From contig NC_044600.1 of the NCBI RefSeq assembly GCF_901933205.1, forward strand, positions 10,020,501 to 10,084,500: a stretch of DNA of 64,000 bases, in the 5' to 3' direction. Source of the stretch: Camarhynchus parvulus. Lineage: Eukaryota; Chordata; Aves; Passeriformes; Thraupidae. Below the pieces are notes generated by a model that saw nothing but the letters and a program-made list of their open reading frames with translations, was not told the DNA's origin and searched no databases. Numbering within the stretch: position 1 is the first letter of the stretch; the number at the start of each line of letters is the position of its first letter. The translations under genes and the position numbers were made by a program. This document shows positions 54,261-64,000 of the stretch, in pieces.

Positions 54261-54332
54261 TACCTACATATAATAAAGTTTGTAATTGGAATGGTTTACC
54301 TACATATAATAAAGTTTGTAATTGGAATGGTT
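54261..54332. repeat. Exact 36-bp tandem duplication
   Basis: A 36-bp unit beginning TACCTACATATAATAAAGTT and ending GGAATGGTT occurs twice, at 54261-54296 and 54297-54332, with no mismatch. The second copy abuts the 5' truncation point of the CR1 fragment. The identity implies a recent event or a fixed slippage. Confidence 0.97.
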
Positions 54333-54700
54333 CAGCCTGGAAAAGAGGCTTTAGGGTGACATTAATGTGGTCTTCCAGTCCTTAAAGGAAGCCTACAAGA
54401 AAGGTGGAAAGAGACTTCGGACAAGGGTATTTAGTGATAAGACAAGGGGGAATGGCTTTAACTGAGAGCTGGTTTAGATTAGATTTTAGGAAGAAATTCT
54501 TTACTGAGAGGGCGTGAGGTGCTGAAACAGGGCACCCAAAGAAGTGGTGGATGTCCCTGGAAGTGTTCAAGGCTAGGCTGGATGGGGCCTGAGCAACCTG
54601 GTCAGGTGAAAGGTGTCCCTGTCCATGGCAGGGGTGGGTTGAAACTAGCTGATCTTTAAGATCCCTTCCAACCCAGGCCACTTTGTGATTCTATGAATTC
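54327..54700 (+). mobile_element. CR1 LINE 3' fragment, relatively young
   Basis: Sense CR1 3' end. Landmarks are GGTTCAGCCTGGAAAAGAGG, GACAAGGGGGAATGGCTTTA, AGGAAGAAATTCTTTACTGA, GTGGTGGATGTCCCTGGAAG, TGTTCAAGGCTAGGCTGGAT, GTGTCCCTGTCCATGGCAGG and GATCCCTTCCAACCCAGGCC, ending GATTCTATGAA, the CR1 octamer tail. It is closer to the bird consensus than the other three copies. Confidence 0.96.
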
Positions 54701-55241
54701 AGAGGAAAACTAGATCTATTTAGTGGCATTATTTCGCACTTCACTTTCTTTTGCTTGCATATTCAAAACATACTAAAACTTAGCTTTTGATTTTATGCCT
54801 GTATGGTTAGTTTTCCCAGATAATTACTGCATACAAAACTAGTTTATGTGGAATAACAACAGAATATCATAGTTATCTTGCCATTTATTTGGAAGCACAT
54901 TATTACAGGAAGACTCCTCCTTTGTTGAATTTAATTGCCTATGAAGATCCTGCCATTTGAGTCTGTCTTCTGGAACATGCATTTCATCATTATTTTTTAG
55001 CCTTGTTACATCAATCACCACAACTGCTACAGAAGATTTCTGGGCTGTGAAGTGATAATTTGTTCCAGCGATATTAATGAGGCAAGCATTGGTCTTGAGG
55101 GAGGTGACAGCCCAGTGCTTTACAGACAGCAGCAGATTAACGTGTTGTACTGTACATTGTTAGAAACGTATCACTGGAGCATTCCAAATATTATTATCTA
55201 CACTTAAGGTATTTTTGCCACCCACACTACAAATTACCCAT

Positions 55242-55260
55242 TAACGTAACGTAACGTAAC
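55242..55260. repeat. (TAACG)n pentanucleotide repeat
   Basis: Three full TAACG units and a partial fourth. It is one of the few local clusters of CpG in the region. It is not telomeric sequence. Confidence 0.9.
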
Positions 55261-56783
55261 ATCCCTCACCACAGTGCACTGTCACTTCAGGAAGAAACAC
55301 CAGTGCTGGTTTGGAGATTCTGGGAATGACACCATGGAACCAGGGAGGAAAAAAAGCCAAAAAAAAAAGGGAAGATTAGTTGATGCTGTAACAGCATTCC
55401 CAGTATACTGCTGCAGGAAGCAGTACATCTGGAAACAACAGATGGTCTGTGTTTAAATGGGAGGGAATAGAGGATTTTAATACCCATACATCTCTAATTC
55501 AGTTCTACAAGTTTGATTTCTACGTTTTCTCAGATTATGGAGTGTTACAGGATCTGTATGACAGGCTTTACCCATATTACTGTTACTACCAACATAGCCA
55601 GCTAAAGCCCTAATGTTGTACTATCTTTATCTGTGAACTCTGACTTAGCCATATGTGCACTTTCAGAAAAGCAGACTTGGTCCTTAAAAAAAAGCTTACA
55701 CCGGAAATTTATATGAACTAAAACACTATTTGTTACAAGACAGATGTTCTATCACCCTGAATAATTCACAATCACCTATTCAGCCTTTTGCACTTGTTTT
55801 ATGACATACTTTGTACAGGTACACATGGTTTTACAGAGTATTTTTAACATAAAGGAAAAAAAAGGAAAAAAATGACAGAATACAGGAATTTTTTCCATAT
55901 ATCCTTTCCACATAAATGTCTCAAGCTCTTAACTGATTTATACATAAGAGCTACTTACACACATTCTAAAGAATAATCCAAACCATGCATGATTTACATT
56001 TACACATTCTAACTCAAAGGAGTGGAGGAAAGAGGATATGGCCATCTGCATGGAAAGCCTTCCGTGGATAACAGCTAGTGCTCCCAGCTCCTAATGCCAG
56101 ATTGAACCATTTGTGACTGGTGCATAGGCAATGGTTGGCTAAGAGCTGGAAGATAAGCTTCTAAAAAAAAGGACCACATACATTTTTGTTAAGCAGAAAG
56201 CACAGTTATCTTCCTGGTGATTAATCTCCAGCAGAAATACAAGAGAGTAAAGATGAATGAAGTGAAAACATTCTAAGAACTTTTAATTTTATATTACTTT
56301 CAACAGCATGTGTTCCAAGTATTGGAATTTTAAGCCTGAGACATCCTAAGACCAATTTAACAGGTAAGTTATACTGATCCATACCCTTAGAAATGTAAAA
56401 GGTTCCTTATAGGTGGCCAAAATTGGGAATTTGTTCAAGAATAATTAGCCCTTGTGCCTTTGTAATATAGAGGTCAGCATCTGTTTGAAGTAGGATTTGA
56501 CATCAGTGGAAGCATATGGATAGGAATCCAAACTCTTTTTCTCATTAAAAATACACCATTTAATTTGGCTCAGTTCAGGACGATTAGCAATATGTGCTCG
56601 AAGAGAAGCTTACAATTAGCACAGGGAAAGTTGGCTTGGGCAGAAGACCAGAGGCAGAAGAGAATCCAGAAGCTTGTAAAGATGGCCTGCATAAACTATG
56701 CCAGTCTCTTGTTAATGCTATTGGCTCTTCATTTTCATAAGCACTCAGATACAGTAAAAACAGTCAACAAGAAACACAATAAC

Positions 56784-56785
<2 letters not shown>

Positions 56786-56838
<53 letters not shown>
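56786..56838. repeat. Long (AT)n microsatellite
   Basis: About 26 perfect AT units. The open frame at 56565-56909 translates it as alternating I and Y and is not a gene. Confidence 0.97.
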
Positions 56839-56841
<3 letters not shown>

Positions 56842-59800
56842 CAAACAGTATCTCCTTAAAATACTCAGAGATCTGTCTTCCAAGCTTTCTAGAAATAACA
56901 GACTTCTAAAACTAAGACACAACCTGAGGTCATTTACTCCTAAGCATTATTAAAATCAATTAGACAAAATAGACATCTAATGAAGAAAGACATAATGCTC
57001 GAATTCATGATTTATGCAATCAAATACATTGCTAAGTTTAAGGCTTACACAGTTATTGGACTGTAAGGTTCAAAGAATGTTGCAATGCAAGAAGTATTTT
57101 GGAGAAGAGGTTTCAAAGCAAGTCCTAGAACTTTCCAATCTCTGTCCTAGAAATCAAAAAAGAAACAAACAAACAAACCCAGAAATAAATCCAAACTGAA
57201 AAAGTACACCTGTCATGTTAACATTCTCCTCTCTAGAACTTCTATATAAGCACAGAAATTGCTGCACAGAATGATAATCCATCATTTTGTATTGATAAAC
57301 AGAAGGTGCTGGATCCAACATTTTAAAAATAATTAGCTGTATAATATAGATGTTTTCAAAGTTACTCTGAAACCTACTTCTGAAACCTCAAATGGTACTA
57401 AATGTCGCAAACTCATAAAAGCAGATCTAGTACATTTGTCTAGGTATCTTTTCTCTTCCCCCCATGGAATTACAGAAAAAATATAAAAGGGACAAAATAT
57501 ATTGTGCTTTTCCACAGTAAAATTGACAAATAAAAATAAAAATTGTGGGAAACTCCTTGCTGTAACTTTACATTTTACTTCCTGTAATTTGACTGAAGTT
57601 ATCAGGAAAACTGAAAAATCACTGGCTTAAAGTGAACTGACTTTGGGACTGGATTTAGTGCAAACTGCTCAAAAGAAAGCGAGAAACTGATTTCATCTCA
57701 CCTCCCTGCACGTTCCCATTTTATGTGCTTAATATTTTATAATCTTGCTATAAATACACAACACCAAGCCAACAAACAGAGTACACCCATGCCTCCTCCT
57801 ACCACTCACGTATTTTTTGTCCATCCACTACTTATCAACTGGATCATCTGATGAGTCAACCAAACATCTTCAGAAGTGCTGTGACGCTGCCATGACATAG
57901 TGACAGCTCATTTGCTCACAGCTCTCCCTGCTTTTACAGAAAGTGATTCAGAAATTACTTTTCACACACCACACCTGTATTTCTAGCAATGATGCTGGCA
58001 TAACAGCAAAAAATTCGCTCTCTGTGGTCCCAGGAGTAATAGTTCACTTGTACTTCATTTTTAGTTTGTTTTAGTAGGACTTCTATCAAAAACCTTACCT
58101 TGTTGCTCTTCATAAAAACTCCTTGCTTCAGGGGCACAGTGTTATGACATAAAAATGCAAACATTCTCACTGCCTTCCTCTTCTTCTTACTAAGAATAAG
58201 TAGAAACAGGGTGGACTTCAGTGCACCTTCATATTTACTATTAATGCATTCACATAGAAGTCACACAAAAAATTTACCTTAATTATAAATTATGCTTTTT
58301 GTTAAAAGGTTCATTAGTTGTCCTTTAATACAGACACGTCTTTGTCTATTGGGATAACAAATGGTATTTTGGGAAAAAAAAGAGCTTTGCACTAAAGCTT
58401 GTTTCTGGGTAATTTAAAACCCCACGACAGCCTCTGACTGTCAGACTGAAAAGCAGAATAAGCTAACCAGATATCTCTTCTTTCTTAATAGGACTGACTG
58501 CTCTAATCAAATATGTGGAAGAAGAAAGAAGAAGCAGCGCTTATTTTCCTCTCTTGGATTTCTCATCTGGGAGAGAATACACTTACCAAACAGTTTCAAA
58601 AATATCAAAGTAAAGCCTAAATCTTCAGCTGCATAATACAGTGATTTTCAAAGGGTATTCTTTATTGATGTGCTGAATGTAACAGTATTAACGTGTACTT
58701 AGAGCAGCACTGTGATGTACCTTTATTGTGAAGGAACAATACAGCAACAGGCATGGCCATCCAACTTGGAATTTTAATTTACATAATGCTAAGAACTTTT
58801 CAACTTTGAAGCAGGTGCTGATTAAAAGCAAAACAAAGCCCAAACCATTTACCAAACCTACAAAAATCCTAATACAAAACACATACCTCCCCAGTCAGGC
58901 CTATTCTGCAAGATACCTTCATGACACAACTGCTTCCAAAATATTATGTATCGAAATTCTGATAAATTACATTTATAAGGATTCAAGTTACTTAATATGA
59001 TATTAGAAAGGAACACACAATTTTTAAAAGGGCTGCTGCTGTTACAGAGACCCAAACAATCACAGTAATGATCTACTGCATTAGGAGATAGCCCCCATGT
59101 ATTCACTGAGTGGTGTCTTGGAATAGGCCCCCTGTAAAACATGGAAAGCACATTTAAAGACTCCAATATTCATAACTACAACTCTCCCATTGTTTTCCAA
59201 AATGGCATATTTGTAAGACTGTCTAAAATAGAAGTACACTAGGTAGAACATGTTGCACTCATTTTTCTATCCTATAAAGCCCAAATAGATGACTGAATTA
59301 ATCAATACACGGTCACTGAAACCTGTTTCAACTGCTCGAACTGTACAAAACAACAATAAAAAAATATTTGAAACTAATCAATATGGTCACGTAAAAAAGC
59401 AAAAAATGGAAAAATCATTGGAGATAATTGTGGAGAAACACATAGAGACATTCCCAAAAGAAAAAAAAAATCACACATAGCCAAACTCAAGTTTTCCAGT
59501 AATTGCTTTTTCCAGCCCAGAAAATAATTCTAATCACAAATTAATAAGTTTGGTAGTAATATTTGAATAGACTAATTAAATCTATACAAAGTGCTTTTCT
59601 GTTAACTATTTCTCATTAGAGTTAAATATGCCAAGTCTCAGCACAGGCATGGTGTTGTGTGCAGTGGAATCCTATTCCTTTCATATAGACGAATCCCAAA
59701 ATGATCGTAAGTAAATGTCTTTAAGAAACTGTTTTGGACAAGGCTAACAATTTTCAAAACCACCCTCAACATTGTGCACAATTATGACCATTGTTCACAC

Positions 59801-60622
59801 TCAAAGACCAAATGCTCAAGTCTAACATATCACAACCTTAATTCTTTCTAAAGCAGCTACTTATTGAGAACTGTTCACTGCAGGTAAGGAGAGACTCAAC
59901 TGATTGTTTCCTCTTTGCAGTATTTAAGATTTGTTTAAAAGAAAACTGATATATTTTCACAATATGCAACCTCCTAATGCATATTCATGTTTTGACTCCC
60001 CTAAGCACTCTATAATATTAGGTTATAATTCATTACACAAGCTCATACCCACCCAAGACTTTTTAATTATATACAATATTAATACACCCCATCTTCTTTG
60101 TCTTTACTAACAATACTGATAAACTGAAACAATGACTGATATCTTTTTATGTCTGAAAGCAGAAAGAAATTAGAATTTTCCAGCCATTTTATTGTAAGAG
60201 AGAAAAATAGTGCAGAAGCCATACTAAGTATGCATGCTTTCACAAGCCAGACAATGCAAGCTCAGTTTAAATTACACATGAATTCTGTAATTGAAGAAAG
60301 ATTTAATCCTGGCCACATAAATGTTCTGCTTAAAGGGAAGAGATGAGTGATGGAAAGGAAGTTGCAGCACCTGTCTCTATTAAAAAAAAAGACTGTTCCT
60401 TGTATAAAAGTCTTGGAATATATTTAAAACTTCATGTGGGAGCCAGAGCACTGCCTTGCAATCAGAAACACCACTTCTATGGAAATGCAAAATACTAAAC
60501 TTGCACATCCTTTAATCATCTGGTCTCAAAATAGAAGACTTGAATTTGCTGGTTGATGACTTAATTTAATCTATAGATACAAATAAAGAGAAAGAGATTG
60601 CATTAGTCCAAGACAAAACAAA

Positions 60623-60997
60623 TGCTGTGGGTTAACTCCCCCAGGCAGCTCAGCCCCTGCACAGCTGATCCCAGTCTCCTCCTGTGGGATGAGGAAGAGA
60701 ATTGGAAGGGTAAAGGCGTGAAAATGCGTGGGCTGAGACGAAGACAGTTTAATATGTAAAACAAATGCTGTGTGCACAAGCAAGGCAAAACAAGGAATTA
60801 ATTCCCCATGTGCCAAGGGCGGGCAGGTGTTCAGCATCCCCAGGACAGCAGTGCTCCAGTGGGGTGAGGGGCAGGAAAGGGGTTTAGCACCCTGCAAGCA
60901 CGACTCAGCAGTAACATCTGTGAGTTATCAACACTGTTTGCATCACAAAACATAACCCCAGACCAGCTACTCTCAAGAAAAGTAGCCAAAACCCAGT
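60623..60997 (-). mobile_element. Avian retroviral LTR, old copy, TENM1-sense
   Basis: The sequence matches a widespread avian LTR. On the minus strand its 5' part reads AGTAGCTGGTCTGGGGTTAT and ACAGTGTTGATAACTCACAG; the 3' part has ATTAAACTGTCTTCGTCTCA (the polyadenylation-signal region), CCTTTACCCTTCCAATTCTC, CAGCTGTGCAGGGGCTGAGC and the terminal GGGTTAACCCACAGCA. An 8-bp direct repeat AAAACAAA lies immediately before the element (60615-60622) and at 60998-61005; it may include the target-site duplication, although it is A-rich. No retroviral coding sequence adjoins it. Open frames on both strands are incidental. Confidence 0.8.
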
Positions 60998-61005
60998 AAA
61001 ACAAA

Positions 61006-61768
61006 TCACATTTCTAATATGAAGGGTTGACGGTAAAGTCAGTTTCATATCAAGAATTCAGAAAGAACTCCATTTTAACTCTGATAGTTTGGAAACTTTT
61101 GACTTAACTGAATAGTCAAAAAAACTGGTTTTGCATCTCAAAATTTCCAGCAAACAAAATGGTGTAGGTCAAAAGAAAGGAAACATCTAGAAGCACTGGA
61201 ACCACTGCAATACCTACTCCTCTGCAGGCAGGGAGCAGCAGCAGCACTGCCTGCAGAGCTCCAGCATCCTGCCTGGATTAGGATGGTCCTGTCTCTGCAC
61301 AAAGATTTCTCCCTGTGTTTCAACCAATATCTAAAGTTCTGGTTTAACATCTCTTTTTGTAACTAGAAGCAGTGACTCAAAGTATGGGAAGTTTGGAAAC
61401 TGGAAATCAAAAGTATGATTTTAAAACTACTTCCAAATCTTAACACAAGCCTCAGCTCTTCTTAATAGTCACAACAGTTTAAATAACTGATGCACAACAA
61501 CAAGAAGAAATAAAAAAACATACTGATATTTTTTAACAGAAAAACTTCTTAAATCAAAGAAAACAGGAAAATAACTTTGCTTTGAACGATTCCCTTTTTT
61601 CTCTGTTTTTAATATAGCAGAATATTACACACATCCTCTTATAATCACTACATAAACATTAAGATGAATATTCTTTTCCTAAAGACAAATAATTCACCCA
61701 CAGAAGTTTTTTAGAGCATAGCTTTAAGAAATTTACTTTAGGAAAAGACTGTTTCAATTATCTTATAC
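61006..61768. other. Non-coding, with a GC-rich hairpin
   Basis: Contains CTCTGCAGGCAG (61220-61231) and its exact reverse complement CTGCCTGCAGAG (61247-61258) separated by a 15-nt GCA-rich spacer. The 12-bp stem is stable on paper but too short for a typical microRNA precursor. The remainder is AT-rich with no gene seen. Confidence 0.6.
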
Positions 61769-62206
61769 TGGAATAAATCAGCTGAGACTCCATTTTCTTC
61801 ATGCAGGAAAAGCCGAATCTTTATTGCACAGCTCATATTTTATAGGATTATCAGAAGGCCTCATGTCAGATCTCATTGGTGGACAATGCATTCACACTTA
61901 GTTCATGGGTTGGTACATGGTATTTTGCACATCTATCAAATTTCTGTAATTTTTTAGTTAGTTTACATATTTTTACTACTGATTCTCATGAGACAGATCT
62001 TATTGCTTATGCAGGTGCTAGTTGTTTCTTACCCAAGAATAGCTTGTTGTATTAACAAACCTTTCATACCTAAGATTGTTTTCGCATGGGAACTTGCAAA
62101 TTACTTAGCTGCACTTAGAAGAAATGACAGGCTAGTTATTAGTTTAACAGAGCAGGCCTGATTTTATGAGATCTTTCTTTTATAATTCTTCTACCTGTCT
62201 ACAACA
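61769..62206 (-). mobile_element. Solitary LTR-like element, TENM1-sense
   Basis: On the minus strand the 438-bp element starts TGTTGTAGACAGG and ends TTTATTCCA, giving TG...CA ends. It has a U3-like order: a CCAAT motif (61875-61879), then TATAAAATA (61836-61844), then AATAAA (61820-61825) and a short U5-like tail. The sequence GCAATAAAGATTCGGC is typical of LTR R regions. It is flanked flush by 9-bp near-duplicates, ATCTTATAC (61760-61768) and ATCTTATGC (62207-62215), longer than the usual 4-6 bp retroviral target duplication. No coding part is present. Family unassigned. Confidence 0.65.
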
Positions 62207-62215
62207 ATCTTATGC

Positions 62216-64000
62216 TGCAGTAAGTATACATGAAAGCTTTACACACCATATTCCTTCAAACCCAAGACAAGATTTGGATCATATTCTCACACTGCAGAGT
62301 AGGAGATTTGGTAGAACATGACATCTACAAGACTGCAAAAGAACTACTGCTGTACACTGCCTTCAGCAGCAGCCAGTTTTACCAAAACCTGAACTGATGG
62401 TATCTGGAAACAAAAATTTACATCAAAACCCAGCCAGCACATGAAGGAGTCAAAATCAACTCCCATCCTCATTTGCAGCCATTTCCTCTACCACAAACAA
62501 AACCAGTGAGGCTTCTGTGGGAATGCAAGATGAACACATACAACACCTGTTGTATTTTTATATACAAGCAATAATGACTTGCTCTTCTGCATTCCAGACC
62601 ACCAGGGATCTGCCTGGCTATAGGGTAAAGCTACATCAAGACAATAAAGCATTAGCTATAAGATGATTGCAACATTTTTCAAATCACAACTATGAGTCAA
62701 TCAGAATACTAACCTGGAGGAAATAAACACATTTTTAGTAGAAAAAAACTCCAGATTTATTTTTATTATATTAGCCAAAACATTAAAATACATAAATATT
62801 TTCGCTTCCAGATCCAACACACATACTCTTAAAAGAATGGGAAATTATTATTCTGTTAGTCCTGGCTTTATCTTAGCTAGCATATGTGTAACAAGTATAA
62901 ATAGTTTTACAGACATATTCCTTCTCAAACCTCTATGTGATCACTATTTCTGAAAAACTACTTTAATTAACTTCATTCTCTGATGAAATCTACAAGGTAC
63001 TACTCTTTATTAATAAACATCTTAATCATGGACTAGTACCAGGATAAGAAACAAGAAGAACATTGCCACCTAGCTGTTTCAGCAGTGCCCATAAAGAATG
63101 GCATTTTCAGCTTGTCTCTCAAATACTCCAGGGAAAAATCAGTCCATATAAAAAAAAGTAGAAAGGGCTACCTAAAATCATGGGGCAAGGCTAAGTTTCT
63201 GTCACTTTTATCTTACAAGCTCTGAAAGAAGGTGGTCACAAAATACATGAATTGAAAGCCTATTCAACACAACCACAAATCAGTGTCTGACACCATCTCT
63301 TTTTCACCAGTTCTCAGCAGAAAGACAAATAGACCAACATATATGTGTGTACACTGACAAATGGCAATTAAACAACACTGTGAAATTCCTGCAAAATCTA
63401 GAATATCCTTAGATAAGGTATCAGTGTATACACAAAAAAAATAACTATCTGTGATGGAGAGATGTTTCTTTAAAATACCTTTCCTTGCCTTTTGTTTTAA
63501 ATATATTTAATAAAGGCTCCATTTGAAAAGCAGTGCTTGTATAATTTATAAAATGCAACTGGCTACACAAATCATGTCAGGACTTCCCAGAAAAATCAGA
63601 AAAAAAGCAAAGCAGCTGAAGCCTGACATTGCAGATGCCCAGACTGGTATTCTCTAGGCAAATGTAACAAATGCCACAGCAGAAGGGCATCCTGCCCTGC
63701 CCCACAATGCAGCAAGAGCAAAGGAACAGCATCACAGAACTGGCACATCATCTCCTTGGCAGCTGTGTGCTCCAGCTCTGCAGCCTGGAGCTCATGCATT
63801 CCAAAAGCATTTGGTAGTTTCTCTGAAGCTCTTCAACCTGATACACTAAATTTAGGAAGCTAAAGTAGTACTTTAGTAGTACTGAGTAAACAGAAAAGAG
63901 GATCAAGCTTTGTATAGCTGCAATGCTTTAGATGGTGATTGGATCTCACCTTCTAGGAACTTTATGATCTTCTTTCTAAATTATTGCCATTTTTTGAAGA
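62216..64000. other. Non-coding, no gene recognised
   Basis: AT-rich with a GC-richer patch at about 63610-63800 whose short open frame has no motif. No promoter-like CpG cluster and no splice-flanked exon were recognised up to the window end. Confidence 0.5.

Larger units (their letters stand above)
54701..60622. other. Non-coding, no gene recognised
   Basis: AT-rich. It holds a short (TAACG)n run at 55242-55260 and a long (TA)n microsatellite at 56786-56838. Open frames, including the 114-codon frame that translates the TA repeat, are not coding. Confidence 0.55.

Noticed and set aside
55242..55260. Possible interstitial telomeric repeat
   Set aside because: The unit is TAACG, not TTAGGG/CCCTAA.
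56565..56909. 114-codon frame with an IYIYIY run
   Set aside because: Translation of an (AT)n microsatellite.
60571..60955. Open frames on both strands
   Set aside because: They translate the avian LTR at 60623-60997.

Overview
The window is vertebrate nuclear DNA, AT-rich and CpG-poor, almost all non-coding. It is most likely from a bird: it carries several 3'-end fragments of avian-type CR1 LINEs, at least one LTR of a type common in bird genomes, and a first coding exon that reads like avian teneurin-1. The species cannot be fixed from the sequence.

The one protein-coding feature supported with confidence is the first coding exon of TENM1 (teneurin-1) on the minus strand. It covers 7363-7641, with 62 nt of 5'UTR and 217 nt of coding sequence for residues 1-72 of the cytoplasmic domain. 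It has a clear acceptor at 7642-7645 and a clear donor at 7361-7362. Positions 1-7362 are the start of the next intron. Positions 7642-64000 (about 56 kb) are the 5' side of the gene: introns between non-coding 5'UTR exons, or upstream flank. No CpG island and no second teneurin exon was recognised there.

That 5' region is a graveyard of transposable elements. It holds four CR1 fragments (23666-24112 minus, 44752-44962 minus, 47899-48328 plus, 54327-54700 plus) and three LTR-like elements (53814-54200, 60623-60997, 61769-62206), all on the same strand as TENM1. It also holds one MIR-type SINE relic (about 40110-40245), one L2-like reverse transcriptase relic (about 30135-30344), microsatellites and local duplications.

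A broken or unrecognised protein-like segment lies at about 16020-16660 on the minus strand, downstream of a TATA-like motif. Other signals are perfect palindromes at 49431-49460 (30 bp), 37572-37591 (20 bp) and 15971-15988 (18 bp), a homeodomain/octamer-rich block at about 14865-14965 that may be a conserved regulatory element, and a short upstream ORF overlapping the TENM1 start codon. No bacterial-type operon, CRISPR array, rRNA or tRNA gene was found, and I see no convincing evidence of a new multi-gene system.
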